64,000 nucleotides of DNA from Lysinibacillus sphaericus OT4b.31 (GCF_000392615.1 NZ_KB933398.1:527927-591926), one strand, 5' to 3'; numbered from the stretch's first letter, positions 17,292 to 27,182 are shown. The notes: generated by a model not told the origin, from the sequence alone. Numbers and translations: made by a program.

Positions 17292-17777
17292 TTATTGTAT
17301 GAATTGATAGATGATGATGGCGATAAAAATGCCAGTCAGTGCTCCGAAAAATACCTCACTACGCTTGTGACCAAGTAATGTTTTTAACTCTTCCATTTTT
17401 TCTTGCCCATCCATTTGTGGCCATTCTTTAATATCTCGTATCAATGTTTCAAAATCTTTGCGGAGTTGATTTAATACTACTGCATGTTGTCCGGCTTGAT
17501 AGCGAACACCACTTGCATCATACATAACGATGAATGAAAACATGGCAGCTACTGCAAAAACTGGTGAGTTTAGACCAGCTTCGTAGGCAATTGAGGTTGT
17601 TAGTCCTGTGACGGATGCAGAGTGTGAACTAGGCATTCCCCCAGTCGATGTAAAAAGGCCCCACTTAATCTGTTTTGTCATTAAAAAATGAATAGGAATT
17701 TTTACAAATTGTGCAAAGAGGACACAAAAGAGGGCGACCAGTAAAGGGGTATTTTGAAGTATACTCACACACATCAC
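17292..17777 (-). CDS. yuiD: YuiD, divergent PAP2-family membrane protein (DUF212)
   Basis: 161-residue membrane protein of the divergent PAP2/acid-phosphatase family. GGMPSSHSASVTGL contains the phosphatase-like SxH block, and YDASGVRYQAGQHAVVLNQL is the second conserved block. Four to five hydrophobic segments. It diverges from pepA as in B. subtilis yuiD-yuiE. Activity on polyprenyl or other phosphates is inferred from the fold only. Confidence 0.8.
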   Translation of the reverse strand: MMCVSILQNTPLLVALFCVLFAQFVKIPIHFLMTKQIKWGLFTSTGGMPSSHSASVTGLTTSIAYEAGLNSPVFAVAAMFSFIVMYDASGVRYQAGQHAVVLNQLRKDFETLIRDIKEWPQMDGQEKMEELKTLLGHKRSEVFFGALTGIFIAIIIYQFIQ

Positions 17778-17899
17778 AACCTTCGCTTGAAATTACTTTT
17801 ATTATAACATTCATTATTTTCTAAAAAAAGAAATAGCCAAATATTACGCTCTTTTTTGAAAGTTAGGTATAATGGGAATATTGAAATGGAGGAATTGAC

Positions 17900-19408
17900 A
17901 TGCATATTGTAAAAGAAGCAAAAACATTTGAAACGATTGCTACAGAAGTACTGGTTGTAGGGGTCACAAAACATCGCGAACAAATGCAGGATTGGGCAAG
18001 CTTTTCAACATTTTATGGAGATTCATTGAATGCGTGGTTAAGTACAGGCGACGTATCAACAGACCTGAAAAAAATTACGAAATTGCCCTTTATGAAAGAG
18101 CACAATAAGCTTAAACGAATTTTATTTGTTGGGTTAGACGAGCGCAAAAATTTAACAGAAGGCGATTTACGTGCGGCATTTGGTTTAGTAGGTAAAGAGC
18201 TACGAACTTTAAAAGTAAAAGAGTATTCTATCTGGCTAGAATCCTTCACGACTGATGCTATTACTGTGACAGATGTTGCGTTTCTAGCTGGTGAGGGGAC
18301 AGGTCTTGGTTACTATTCTATTCCTCATTATAAAACAACTTCTAATGAGGTAGATCAACGTATAGATGCTGTCCATCTTGTGACAGCTGCAGAAGATATA
18401 GATGAGGTTGTTGCAAGCTATGAAGTAGGTATTATTTATGCAAATGCAGTGAATGAAGCACGTAGCTTAATTAATCTACCACCAAATTTATTAACAGCTA
18501 CAGACTTAGCAAATTATGCAGAGACACTAGCTGCTGAATACGATCTTGAAGTAGAAATTTTAGATAAAGCTCAATTAGAGGAGCTTGGTATGGGTGGTAT
18601 TTTAAGTGTTAATCAAGGTTCAATTGAAGAACCTCGTTTAATAACATTAAAATATAAAGCAACAGAAGATTTTGCTGATCCAATAGGTCTTGTTGGTAAA
18701 GGGGTTACATATGATACGGGCGGCTATTCTTTGAAACCAAAAGATTCAATGGTTGGTATGAAGGGTGATATGGGTGGTGCAGCTGCAGTCCTAGGTGCTA
18801 TGAAAATTATTGGTGAATTACGTCCTAATAAAAATGTAGTAGCGGTTATTGGTTCTACTGACAATATGGTATCCGGTCTAGCGTTTAAACCAGATGACGT
18901 CATTACAATGTATAGTGGTAAAACGGTAGAGATTTTAAATACAGATGCAGAGGGACGTTTAGTACTTGCAGATGCTACTACTTATGCCAAACAGCAAGGA
19001 GCGACGGCATTGATTGATGTAGCAACATTAACTGGTGGTGTCATTACAGCACTTGGTATGGATAAAACAGGTGCACTAGCGAATAACGATGAATTTTATG
19101 CTGCTTTTATGGAAGCTACCCAGGAAACAGATGAATTTGTCTGGCGTTTACCATTAACAGAAAGTGATAAAAAACGTATTCGTAAATCCGATGTTGCTGA
19201 TTTAAACAACTCTCCAGGCCGCGATGGGCATATGATATTCGGTGGAGGTTTTGTTGGCGAGTTTGTCGGCGATACACCATGGATTCATTTAGACATTGCA
19301 GGAACATCTGATGCGATGGCTACACACGATTTAGGACCAAAAGGCGGAACAGGAGTTATGGTACGTACTTTGGCTAACTTTGTGCAGCGTCTAGGAGAAG
19401 AAAAATAA
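17900..19408 (+). CDS. pepA: Leucyl aminopeptidase, M17 family
   Basis: 502-residue cytosolic metallo-aminopeptidase (B. subtilis YuiE). The M17 signature NTDAEGRL is present (about residues 352-359), along with VGKGVTYDTGGYSLKPKD and KGDMGGAAAVLGAM for metal binding and catalysis. The Tyr/Thr changes in GVTYDTGG relative to enteric PepA (GVTFDSGG) also occur in Bacillus homologues. Start ATG 17900 follows GGAGGAATTGAC. Monocistronic; the coat-like gene follows after 66 nt. Confidence 0.92.
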   Translation: MHIVKEAKTFETIATEVLVVGVTKHREQMQDWASFSTFYGDSLNAWLSTGDVSTDLKKITKLPFMKEHNKLKRILFVGLDERKNLTEGDLRAAFGLVGKELRTLKVKEYSIWLESFTTDAITVTDVAFLAGEGTGLGYYSIPHYKTTSNEVDQRIDAVHLVTAAEDIDEVVASYEVGIIYANAVNEARSLINLPPNLLTATDLANYAETLAAEYDLEVEILDKAQLEELGMGGILSVNQGSIEEPRLITLKYKATEDFADPIGLVGKGVTYDTGGYSLKPKDSMVGMKGDMGGAAAVLGAMKIIGELRPNKNVVAVIGSTDNMVSGLAFKPDDVITMYSGKTVEILNTDAEGRLVLADATTYAKQQGATALIDVATLTGGVITALGMDKTGALANNDEFYAAFMEATQETDEFVWRLPLTESDKKRIRKSDVADLNNSPGRDGHMIFGGGFVGEFVGDTPWIHLDIAGTSDAMATHDLGPKGGTGVMVRTLANFVQRLGEEK

Positions 19409-19474
19409 GGTAGGCGATACACATGTGGGTTATGTTCCCTCTTTCATAAGATAGAGTAAAAAGGGAGGTAGCAT

Positions 19475-19687
19475 ATGCGAAATTTCGGAGGATATCCTGG
19501 TGGCTTTGGTAGCTTCTTATTGCCATTTGGTGCACCGTTTTTTGGAGGATTTTTAGGAAGTTTAGTTGGATCACAATTTAATCAGTATCCGTATTATCCG
19601 TACTATCCAAACTATCGACCATATCCACCACGTCCACCATATTTTCGACCTGGTCACCCATTCCCACGTTATGGAAGACCATATTAA
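19475..19687 (+). CDS. Gly/Tyr/Pro-rich small protein, spore-coat-like
   Basis: 70 residues with low complexity: a Gly/Phe-rich N-terminal half (FGGYPGGFGSFLLPFG) and a Tyr/Pro repeat tail (YPYYPYYPNYRPYPPRPP). Such composition is common in spore coat and surface proteins of Bacillales. Strong site GGGAGGT precedes ATG 19475. Assignment to the spore coat is inference from composition only. Confidence 0.6.
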   Translation: MRNFGGYPGGFGSFLLPFGAPFFGGFLGSLVGSQFNQYPYYPYYPNYRPYPPRPPYFRPGHPFPRYGRPY

Positions 19688-19688
19688 C

Positions 19689-19761
19689 TCAAATATGACA
19701 GACGTAAAAAAAATTATCCAACCAGTTATCGATGGTGAATCGGTAACTGGTTGCTTTACTT
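19689..19761 (+). repeat. 73-bp direct repeat, copy 1 (with terminator-like hairpin)
   Basis: Begins TCAAATATGACAGACGTAAA and contains a 14-bp hairpin (19720-19733 with 19739-19752, one G-T/mismatch). It probably terminates the coat-like gene. A second copy starts at 20026, 337 bp downstream. Confidence 0.7.
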
Positions 19762-19881
19762 GAATTTTATTGTAATGCAAATGGTGCTGTCAGCTAAAGA
19801 TAAACAATGGAATTACTTTGTTTAAAATGAAAAACACAGACGTATGTTTTAAGTAAAATAATGGATGTAAGGGTTTGCTTA

Positions 19882-19930
19882 GTTGAAGCCGTGCCCGCAG
19901 AAAGCGAGTCAGCCTTAGCTGAAATCAAAT
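19882..19930 (+). repeat. Fragment of the composite intergenic repeat (tail only)
   Basis: Matches the last about 49 nt of the repeat body as seen at 47026-47074: GTTG-AGCC-TGCC-GC-GAAA...GAAATCAA. No terminator hairpin is attached. The surrounding 19762-20130 otherwise shows no gene. Confidence 0.55.
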
Positions 19931-20025
19931 CTGCCAAGATTAAGATTTTTAATAGCAATAAAAAGTAAATCAACACACGTGATAACATCTTTTAAAAGCA
20001 TTGCATAAAACATCACCATAGTCAT

Positions 20026-20099
20026 TCAAATATGACAGATGTAAAAAAATTATCCAACCAGTTATCGGTGCTGAATCGGTGGCTGTTTTTTTTTTACTT
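20026..20099 (+). repeat. 73-bp direct repeat, copy 2
   Basis: Same start (TCAAATATGACAGATGTAAA) and about 85% identity to 19689-19761, but the hairpin is degraded and ends in a ten-T run. Confidence 0.7.
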
Positions 20100-20130
20100 T
20101 AAAGAACAATTTGGAAGTACAAATTAATTG

Positions 20131-20159
20131 TTGACAGAATATACTATATTATTTATTAT
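20131..20159 (+). promoter_or_regulatory. Promoter of the cobA-sirB-yezD-cysJI operon
   Basis: -35 TTGACA (20131-20136), 17-bp spacer, -10 TATTAT (20154-20159). The predicted start point lies about 20 nt before the leader element. Confidence 0.7.
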
Positions 20160-20183
20160 TCTTATTATATTACTAAGAATTAA

Positions 20184-20263
20184 AAAGCAGCTGACTAGTA
20201 AACTAGAGGCTCCTATTATTCACAGGCATGGCTATGCCTGTGAATAATAGGAGCCTCTTTTTT
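20184..20263 (+). promoter_or_regulatory. Sulfur leader element 1: RAT-like hairpin plus terminator
   Basis: AAAGCA, then GCT (20190-20192), GA, stem CTAGT/ACTAG (20195-20199, 20202-20206), A, GGC (20208-20210). GGC and the preceding GA are also the first bases of a perfect 24-bp terminator stem (20206-20229 with 20234-20257) with a GGCT loop and TTTTTT. The small hairpin GCT...GGC and the terminator cannot form together. Same architecture at 30505 and, on the minus strand, 30063. Confidence 0.75.
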
Positions 20264-20302
20264 ATCTCTACGAAGAGAAAAGAAAAAGGAGGGGATTACG
20301 TG

Positions 20303-21076
20303 GTGAAAGTTCATATTGTAGGAGCAGGTCCTGGAGATGTTGACCTTATTACAGTAAAGGGACTACGTTGCATTGAAACAGCAGATGTCATTTTGTATGA
20401 CCGACTCATTAATAAGGAGTTACTAACATATGCCAAAAAAGATGCCAAATTGATTTTTTGTGGCAAGTTGCCTAATCAGCATGCCATGATTCAAGAGCAA
20501 ATTAATCGTTCACTCGTAAACTACGCGCAACAAGGCCTTATTGTGACCAGATTAAAGGGCGGTGACCCATTCGTTTTCGGAAGAGGTGCTGAGGAAGCAG
20601 AGGTACTTGCACAGCATAATATTCCGTTTGAAATTGTACCAGGTATCACTTCTGGTATTGCTGCTCCAGCTTATGCAGGTATTCCTGTTACACATCGTGA
20701 CTTAAGTTCAAGTTTTGCCATGGTCACTGGACATATGCGAGCAGGAAAAGATGATACCATTCAATGGGAATGCCTAGCAAAGGGGATTGATACGATTGCC
20801 ATTTATATGGGGGTTGGTAATCTTCCTTACATCTGCCAGCAATTGCTCAAATACGGTCGCGATGAAAAAACACCTGTAGCAATTGTTCACTGGGGAACCT
20901 TTGCACAACAAAAAACTGTCACAGGCACTTTGGCGAATATTGTAGATGTGGTCCAGAAGGAAAACATTCAAAATCCTAGCGTGATTGTTGTTGGAGAGGT
21001 AGTGGCACTTCGTGAAAAAATTCAATGGTGGGAAAATGTTATTCCGGAACCCCTGCTAGAAGAAATTTCTGGGTAA
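20303..21076 (+). CDS. cobA: Uroporphyrinogen-III C-methyltransferase
   Basis: SUMT, which makes precorrin-2 for siroheme, the cofactor of sulfite reductase. Family motifs: VGAGPGDVDLITVKG (residues 4-18), RLKGGDPFVFGRG, PGITSGIAAPAYAGIPVTHR. Start GTG 20303 (MKVHIVGAGPG), 8 nt after AAAGGAGGGG; GTG 20300 is also possible. First gene of the operon. The precorrin-2 dehydrogenase (sirC) that B. subtilis carries beside its homologues is not in this operon. Confidence 0.9.
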   Translation: MKVHIVGAGPGDVDLITVKGLRCIETADVILYDRLINKELLTYAKKDAKLIFCGKLPNQHAMIQEQINRSLVNYAQQGLIVTRLKGGDPFVFGRGAEEAEVLAQHNIPFEIVPGITSGIAAPAYAGIPVTHRDLSSSFAMVTGHMRAGKDDTIQWECLAKGIDTIAIYMGVGNLPYICQQLLKYGRDEKTPVAIVHWGTFAQQKTVTGTLANIVDVVQKENIQNPSVIVVGEVVALREKIQWWENVIPEPLLEEISG

Positions 21077-21088
21077 GGGAGTGCTTTC

Positions 21089-21811
21089 ATGCAGGCAACA
21101 TTATATATTGCACATGGTAGTCGGGTAAAAACTGGTGTGGAGCAAGCTGTTGCATTTCTTTTGCGGGTACAGCGAGAAGTTGATGTACCAATTCAAGAAA
21201 TTTGTTTTTTAGAGCTAGCCGAACCAACCATCACGGAAGGCATAGCGAGCTGTATACAACGTGGAGCAACGGCCATTGCAATTATGCCGATTTTATTATT
21301 AGCCGCCCAGCATGCGAAATACGATATTCCCATAGAAATAGAAAAAGCGAAAATACAATATCCTACTGTTCGGTTTACATACGGTGAACCACTCGGTGTA
21401 CACGAACTATTAATAGACACACTACATGCACGTGTTTTAGATACTCAACGTCCTATAGAGCATGCAAGCGTTTTGCTCATAGGACGTGGTAGTAGCGATC
21501 CAGCAGTGAAGCTCGATTTAGCAAAAATTGCGACAAGGTTACGTGACAAATATGCATATGTAACTGTAGATACGTGTTTTTTATATGGAAGTAGTCCGAC
21601 CTTTGAAGAGTGGTTACAGCAGAAGCAAGAAAACAACAACCGTGTATTTATTGTGCCATATTTATTATTTACCGGTATATTACGTCAGAGCATAGTGAAA
21701 CGTTTGATGGATTATGAGGAAAAGAACGTTATTCTATGTGAAAGCTTAGGCTATGACGACAATGTGAGGAAAGTTTTAGTGGAACGTATTCATCAATTAT
21801 TACAACTTTAA
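21089..21811 (+). CDS. sirB: Sirohydrochlorin ferrochelatase
   Basis: CbiX/SirB chelatase that inserts iron into sirohydrochlorin. The N-terminal IAHGSRVKTGVEQ with metal-binding His and LLAAQHAKYDIPIEI with the second His are present; a second pseudo-repeat starts at VLLIGRGSSDPAV. 240 aa. It follows cobA by 12 nt with GGGAGTG site. Supplies siroheme for CysI downstream. Confidence 0.88.
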   Translation: MQATLYIAHGSRVKTGVEQAVAFLLRVQREVDVPIQEICFLELAEPTITEGIASCIQRGATAIAIMPILLLAAQHAKYDIPIEIEKAKIQYPTVRFTYGEPLGVHELLIDTLHARVLDTQRPIEHASVLLIGRGSSDPAVKLDLAKIATRLRDKYAYVTVDTCFLYGSSPTFEEWLQQKQENNNRVFIVPYLLFTGILRQSIVKRLMDYEEKNVILCESLGYDDNVRKVLVERIHQLLQL

Positions 21812-21835
21812 AATTTAAGGGGAAGGTGTTTAATA

Positions 21836-21985
21836 ATGGTAGATAAAAGAGCGGAAAATGTAAATCTAGCATTAGATAATGTCCGACAATTCTTAAATAC
21901 AGTGAACAACGGATCGATTACATTAATTGTACAAAATTCCTACGTGGTACAAATTGAAAAGAAAGAAAAAATACGTCTTAGATAA
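21836..21985 (+). CDS. yezD: YezD-family small protein (DUF2292)
   Basis: 49-residue protein matching DUF2292/YezD: a helical start, then GSITLIVQNSYVVQIEKKEKIRL, a two-strand hairpin typical of the family. ATG 21836 has GGGGAAGGTG upstream. It lies between sirB and cysJ with 24- and 30-nt gaps, so it belongs to the sulfite reductase operon. Members of this family are often found in sulfate assimilation operons, but their role is not known to me. Confidence 0.8.
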   Translation: MVDKRAENVNLALDNVRQFLNTVNNGSITLIVQNSYVVQIEKKEKIRLR

Positions 21986-22015
21986 TTTTTAAAATTAATA
22001 CGTGAGGTGGCAAAG

Positions 22016-23806
22016 TTGAAACTGCAAGTAATAAATAGTCCGTTTAGTGAGGAGCAGGTAAAGCTATTAAATGAGCTTCTTCCTAAATTAACAGTAGAAC
22101 AGAAAATCTGGCTGAATGGTTATTTAAGTGCACCACAATCAGCCGAAAAGGTAATTGTTGAGGAATCATCACAAACAGTAGCTCCCATTACTAAAGAAGT
22201 AACAATTTTATATGGTTCACAAACAGGAAATAGTCAAGGTTTAGCTGAAAAATATGCATCGATATTAAAAGACAAAGATGTTGAAGTATCCATCGCTTCC
22301 TTAGCGAGTTTTAAACCCAATAATTTAAAGAAAATAACGAATCTATTACTCGTTGTTAGTACGCATGGCGAGGGAGAGCCACCAGATCAGGCAATGCAGT
22401 TTTATGATTTCTTGCATAGTAAGCGAGCACCGAATTTAGAGCATCTTCATTATTCGGTGCTGGCATTAGGGGATAGCTCCTATGAATTTTTCTGTAAAAC
22501 TGGTCAGGATTTCGATGAGCAGTTTGAGAAGTTAAGGGCAACACGTATCGCCCCACGTACAGACTGTGACTTAGATTATGATGAACCTGCAGCACAGTGG
22601 TTCGCAGCTGTTCAGCAGGAATTACTGCGAAGTACAGAAACAGTAATTAGTTCACAGCAAGGCCAAGTAGATACAAAGAGAACTAAATCTGCTTATTCTC
22701 GTAAAAATCCTTTTTATGCAGAAGTGCTAGAAAATCTAAATCTTAATGGGCGTGGTTCTAACAAAGAAACGTACCATGTGGAGCTTGCTATTGAAGGAGC
22801 CGATTTTCATTTTGAGCCTGGCGATAGTATTGGGATTCAACCAGAAAATGATGAATCCTTAGTAGATGCATTATTAACAGCACTTCAATTAAATGCAGAG
22901 TCAAAGGTAACTGTATTTGAAGAGTCATTAACCTTAAAAGAGGCATTACAGAAAAAGCTAGAGATAACGGTTTTATCGAAACCTTTATTGCGAAAAATGG
23001 CTGCTTACACAACACATGAGGATTTTGTCGCTTTACTTGAAGATGACATCGCATGGAAGGACTATGTAAAGGGCCGTGATTTACTAGATATTGCGGGAGA
23101 TTTCGCACCTTTTTCGTGGGAGGCACAACAATTCGTTGCCCTTCTACGTAAAATTCCTGCTCGTCTTTATTCAATTGCTAGTAGCCAAAAGGCAAATAGT
23201 GATGAGGTGCATTTAACGATTGGTAAGGTAAGCTTTGAGAAGAATGGTCGGGAACGTCTTGGCGTTTGCTCAGGCAGTTTTACCGAGCGTATTCAAGTTG
23301 GTGATACAGTGCCAATTTATGTTCATAAAAACCAGAATTTTAGATTACCAGAACAAGAGGATACACCAATTATTATGATTGGTGCAGGTACAGGGATTGC
23401 CCCATATCGAGCATTTTTAGAGGAGCGTGAAGAGCTAGGTATAGAGGGTAAAGCATGGCTATTCTTTGGTGATCAACACTTTGTAACGGATTTTCTGTAT
23501 CAAACAGATTGGCAACGCTGGTTAGTTTCAGGGACATTAACCAAAATGAATGTTGCTTTTTCGCGCGATACAGATAAAAAAGTATATGTGCAACATAAAA
23601 TCGAAGAAAATGCGGAAGTCTTCTATGAGTGGCTTGAGCAGGGGGCTGTGATTTATGTGTGCGGCGATGATAAGTCAATGGCGACGGATGTTGATCAAAC
23701 ATTACATCGCATAATTGAACAGCAAGGGCAAAAAACGGCTGAAGAAGCAAAAGCCTTTGTAAAAGAATTAAAACAACAAAAACGCTACCAACGTGACGTT
23801 TATTAA
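22016..23806 (+). CDS. cysJ: Sulfite reductase (NADPH) flavoprotein alpha-component
   Basis: Diflavin reductase passing NADPH electrons to CysI. N-terminal flavodoxin domain (ILYGSQTGNSQGLAEKYA), linker, then FAD domain with RLYSIASS and GVCSGSFTERI, and NADPH domain with IMIGAGTGIAPYRAFLEER and the C-terminal aromatic Tyr of RYQRDVY. Start TTG 22016 (MKLQVINSPFSEEQ) follows GAGGTGG and matches the B. subtilis N-terminus; GTG 22007 lies within the site. 596 aa, full length. Confidence 0.93.
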   Translation: MKLQVINSPFSEEQVKLLNELLPKLTVEQKIWLNGYLSAPQSAEKVIVEESSQTVAPITKEVTILYGSQTGNSQGLAEKYASILKDKDVEVSIASLASFKPNNLKKITNLLLVVSTHGEGEPPDQAMQFYDFLHSKRAPNLEHLHYSVLALGDSSYEFFCKTGQDFDEQFEKLRATRIAPRTDCDLDYDEPAAQWFAAVQQELLRSTETVISSQQGQVDTKRTKSAYSRKNPFYAEVLENLNLNGRGSNKETYHVELAIEGADFHFEPGDSIGIQPENDESLVDALLTALQLNAESKVTVFEESLTLKEALQKKLEITVLSKPLLRKMAAYTTHEDFVALLEDDIAWKDYVKGRDLLDIAGDFAPFSWEAQQFVALLRKIPARLYSIASSQKANSDEVHLTIGKVSFEKNGRERLGVCSGSFTERIQVGDTVPIYVHKNQNFRLPEQEDTPIIMIGAGTGIAPYRAFLEEREELGIEGKAWLFFGDQHFVTDFLYQTDWQRWLVSGTLTKMNVAFSRDTDKKVYVQHKIEENAEVFYEWLEQGAVIYVCGDDKSMATDVDQTLHRIIEQQGQKTAEEAKAFVKELKQQKRYQRDVY

Positions 23807-23818
23807 GGAGCGATAAGA

Positions 23819-25540
23819 ATGAAAAAAAAAATTGTGTTGCCACCTCAATCGGGTACACCTAGTGATGTAGAGCGTATTAAAACAGAAAGCAATTATCTGC
23901 GTGGTTCCCTTGAACAAACAATGAATGACCCATTAAGTTCTGGAATTCCAGAAGATGATAATCGCCTGATGAAGTTCCATGGTAGTTACTTACAAGATGA
24001 TCGTGATCTTCGAAATGAACGTCAACGTCAAAAACTTGAGCCTGCTTATCAATTTATGGTGCGTGTCCGTACACCAGGTGGAGCAGCAACATCAGCACAA
24101 TGGCTTGTAATGGATGAAATGGCTAGAAAATATGGTAATGGGTCATTAAAATTAACAACACGCCAAGCGTTCCAAGTGCACGGTATTTTAAAATGGAATG
24201 TTAAAAAATATATGCAGGAAATCAATGATGTACTATTGGATTCCCTCGCTGCTTGTGGGGATGTCAATCGAAATGTAATGTGTAATGTCAATCCAAATCA
24301 ATCAGCATTACACGAGGAAATTTACAACTGGTCCGCAAAACTAAGTGAACATTTATTGCCAAGAACACGCGCTTACCATGAACTATGGCTAGATGGGGAA
24401 AAGGTGGTCGATAGTCAGGACGATGAAATCGAGCCAATTTATGGGGCGCAATATTTGCCACGTAAATTTAAAATAGGCATTGCTATTCCACCGAGTAATG
24501 ATGTTGATGTTTACTCTCAGGACATTGGCCTTATCGCAATTGTTGAAGAAGAACAATTAGTGGGCTTTAACGTAGCAGTCGGCGGAGGTATGGGAATGAC
24601 GCATGGGGATCATGCAACATATCCACAACTTGCACGTGTCATTGGGTTTATTACCCCCGATAAGTTACTTGAAACTGCTGAGAAAATTATTACGATTCAA
24701 CGGGACTATGGGAATCGTTCGGAGCGTAAAAATGCGCGCTTTAAATACACAATTGACGCTCGAGGTCTTGAATGGTTTAATACAGAATTACATCGTCGTC
24801 TTGGTTGGGAAATGCAACAGGCGCGCCCATTTATCTTTGAACGTACAGGTGATGAATTCGGTTGGATTAAAGGGGCAGACGACAATTGGCATTACACATT
24901 ATTCATTCAAAATGGTCGCATTAAAGATTTTGAGGATTATCAATTGTTAATGGGCTTACGCGAAATTGCAAAAGTGCATACAGGTGATTTCCGTTTAACG
25001 CCAAATCAGAATTTAATGATTGGCAATGTAGCACCACAGAAGAAGAAAGCAATTGCCGCACTTATTGAGCAATATAAGCTAACAGATGGCGCATACTATT
25101 CAGCGCTACGTCGCAATTCGATTGCCTGTGTTTCTTTACCTACTTGTGGTTTAGCGATGGCGGAGGCAGAACGTTATTTACCTGCACTCATTACGAAAAT
25201 CGATACAATTATCGATGAAGTAGGCCTCCATGACACAGAAATCGTCATCCGTATGTCGGGCTGTCCAAATGGGTGCTCCCGTGCCGCTATGGGCGAAATA
25301 GGCTTTATCGGTAAAGGACCTGGAAAATATAATATGTATCTAGGTGCAAGCTTTACAGGTAATCGCTTAAACAAAATTTACCGTGAAAATATCGGAGAAG
25401 AAGAAATTTTAGCAGAGCTTCGTCCTATACTTTTACATTATGCTAAAGATCGTTTAGAAGGCGAGCATTTTGGTGATTTCGTTATCCGTCTAGGCTATGT
25501 AGAAGCTGTATTTGACGGCCGACAATTCCATAATAGTTAA
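23819..25540 (+). CDS. cysI: Sulfite reductase hemoprotein beta-component
   Basis: Siroheme/[4Fe-4S] subunit reducing sulfite to sulfide. The four cluster/siroheme Cys are in CVSLPTC and GCPNGC (about residues 438-488). Substrate-binding Arg/Lys blocks [12 protein letters not shown] and MCNVNP are present. 573 aa. SD AAGGAGCG precedes ATG 23819, 12 nt after cysJ. Last gene of the operon; the next terminator is at 25659. Confidence 0.94.
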   Translation: MKKKIVLPPQSGTPSDVERIKTESNYLRGSLEQTMNDPLSSGIPEDDNRLMKFHGSYLQDDRDLRNERQRQKLEPAYQFMVRVRTPGGAATSAQWLVMDEMARKYGNGSLKLTTRQAFQVHGILKWNVKKYMQEINDVLLDSLAACGDVNRNVMCNVNPNQSALHEEIYNWSAKLSEHLLPRTRAYHELWLDGEKVVDSQDDEIEPIYGAQYLPRKFKIGIAIPPSNDVDVYSQDIGLIAIVEEEQLVGFNVAVGGGMGMTHGDHATYPQLARVIGFITPDKLLETAEKIITIQRDYGNRSERKNARFKYTIDARGLEWFNTELHRRLGWEMQQARPFIFERTGDEFGWIKGADDNWHYTLFIQNGRIKDFEDYQLLMGLREIAKVHTGDFRLTPNQNLMIGNVAPQKKKAIAALIEQYKLTDGAYYSALRRNSIACVSLPTCGLAMAEAERYLPALITKIDTIIDEVGLHDTEIVIRMSGCPNGCSRAAMGEIGFIGKGPGKYNMYLGASFTGNRLNKIYRENIGEEEILAELRPILLHYAKDRLEGEHFGDFVIRLGYVEAVFDGRQFHNS

Positions 25541-25658
25541 GGGGGAAATTAAGGCTACTACGCAGAAAATTTGATTTTTTGTATAGTGGTTTCTACTGTA
25601 TCTTTTCAAAAAGATTAATCATTTTAAAGTAATAAAATAATTTATAATAAAGCTTGAT

Positions 25659-25696
25659 AAAAATCACCTCTTTGGTTTTCCTTTGAGGTGATTTTT
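25659..25696. terminator. Terminator downstream of cysI
   Basis: 12-bp perfect stem (25659-25670 with 25685-25696), 14-nt loop, A and T flanks. It borders the IS1182 remnant on its right. Confidence 0.75.
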
Positions 25697-25698
25697 AA

Positions 25699-25836
25699 TT
25701 TATATAGAACCACGGGATTAACACATGGACGATCACGTGGTGAATATAAGTTTTCGACTAAATGGCCTTCAGGCACCATTTGGTCAATTGTCAGTATTTC
25801 TAATGGATGTCGTTCATGATTACTATTTTTCGTCAT
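25699..25836 (-). pseudogene. IS1182-family transposase remnant (N-terminal part)
   Basis: The minus strand reads MTKNSNHERHPLEILTIDQ then MVPEGHLV and, after a deletion of about 20 codons, ENLYSPRDRPCVNPVVLYK, matching the N-terminus of IS1182-type transposases. It then runs into the terminator. No terminal inverted repeats are visible. The upstream side ends 25 bp from a composite repeat. Confidence 0.65.
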
Positions 25837-25860
25837 CCTATCCATCACCTCAATCATTTA

Positions 25861-26062
25861 GTTGATTGGAGCGCAGGTGGCGACTTCTGCGGGAATAGCA
25901 TGAGCGAAAAGGCCCCGCAGAAGCGTAGCGACGAGGAGACTGAAGCCATCCCGCGAAAAGCGTCCGCCGTAGTGGAAATCAACGGGTTCATATAGAGTCT
26001 TCTATTTGAAAAGAAAAAAACTGTAAACAAACTCAATTATTTTTTGAGTTTGTCTACAGTCT
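25861..26062 (+). repeat. Composite intergenic repeat, copy B, with terminator for the sulfate ABC operon
   Basis: Body 25861-25986 starts GTTGATTGGAGCG and ends GGAAATCAACGG; an internal palindrome pairs CTTCTGCGGG with CCCGCAGAAG. After a 30-nt spacer comes a 17-bp hairpin (26020-26036 with 26044-26060; one mismatch). On the minus strand the hairpin is followed by seven T, so it is the terminator of cysA. Confidence 0.75.
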
Positions 26063-26095
26063 GGGGCTGTCGAGAGACAAATGATTCCCTTCTTT

Positions 26096-27166
26096 TTAAA
26101 TGGAGAAATCCTCAGGGACAAATACTTTTAATTGTTTTGGTTTTACAAAAACAGAGTCTCCAACTTTGAGCCGAAGGGTATGGAATTGTTCCTTTGAAAG
26201 CTCTGCCTCTAAGTATTCATCCATATCCTCACGGCGTAACTCAATCTGTACGATTGGACCGAGTAAATGAATATGGCTTACTGTGGCAGGAACAGTACCT
26301 GATACAGCTGTTTGTTCAATTTGAATATCGTGTGGACGGACGTAGCCTACTGCATCTTCTTGTGTATGAGCATGTGAGTCAGGCACATCAATAGTAAATT
26401 CGCCGTATGTAAGTTTACCGTTATGTAAACGCCCTTTGAAAAGATTGACATTCCCTAAAAAATCATACACAAATGGACTTTTTGGATGGGTGTATACTTC
26501 ATCTGGACTACCGATTTGCTCGATTTGTCCGTTATTCATCACGACGATGCGATCTGCAACATCAAGTGCTTCTTCTTGGTCATGTGTCACAAATATACTC
26601 GTAATGTGGAACTCATCATGAAGTTTTCGTAACCATCGCCGTAATTCCTTACGTACCTTGGCATCGAGTGCACCGAATGGTTCATCTAAGAGTAATACCT
26701 TAGGCTCGACTGCAAGTGCTCTGGCAAGTGCTACACGCTGCCGCTGCCCTCCTGAAAGCTGTGTTGGATAACGGCCTGCAAAATTTTCGAGCTTTACGAG
26801 TTGTAATAGCTCCATTACTTTTTCCTTAATCTTTTCCTTGCTAGGCCTTGTTTTTCGAGGACGAACTTTAAGTCCATAAGCGACATTATCAAATACCGTC
26901 ATATGGCGAAATAGTGCGTAATGCTGGAAAACGAAACCAACGTTACGCTCCTTTGGATGACGATTCGTAATGGTTTGGCCGTCAAATAAAATGTCACCGA
27001 CATCAGAAGTTTCAAGCCCCGCAATAACACGTAGTAGAGAAGTTTTGCCAGAGCCAGAAGGACCGAGTAAAGCGATTAGCTCCCCAGATTGGATATCGAT
27101 GGATACATCTTTTAAAGCCTGAAAAGAACCAAATCTTTTTGAAACATTTTGAATTTGGATGCTCAT
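26096..27166 (-). CDS. cysA: Sulfate/thiosulfate ABC transporter ATP-binding protein
   Basis: ATPase of the sulfate importer. Walker [14 protein letters not shown]-loop VFQHYALF, signature [15 protein letters not shown] and Walker [13 protein letters not shown] are intact; a C-terminal TOBE-like domain follows (about 235-355). Start ATG 27166 ([13 protein letters not shown]) with GGAGGG upstream; an earlier in-frame start lacks a site. It lies 16 nt after the restored end of cysW. Confidence 0.92.
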   Translation of the reverse strand: MSIQIQNVSKRFGSFQALKDVSIDIQSGELIALLGPSGSGKTSLLRVIAGLETSDVGDILFDGQTITNRHPKERNVGFVFQHYALFRHMTVFDNVAYGLKVRPRKTRPSKEKIKEKVMELLQLVKLENFAGRYPTQLSGGQRQRVALARALAVEPKVLLLDEPFGALDAKVRKELRRWLRKLHDEFHITSIFVTHDQEEALDVADRIVVMNNGQIEQIGSPDEVYTHPKSPFVYDFLGNVNLFKGRLHNGKLTYGEFTIDVPDSHAHTQEDAVGYVRPHDIQIEQTAVSGTVPATVSHIHLLGPIVQIELRREDMDEYLEAELSKEQFHTLRLKVGDSVFVKPKQLKVFVPEDFSI

Positions 27167-27182
27167 GCAGGTAATCCCTCCA

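Noticed and set aside
20228..20302. ATG 20228 as start of cobA
   Set aside because: It is inside the leader terminator loop; the GTG at 20303 has AAAGGAGGGG and gives the family N-terminus.
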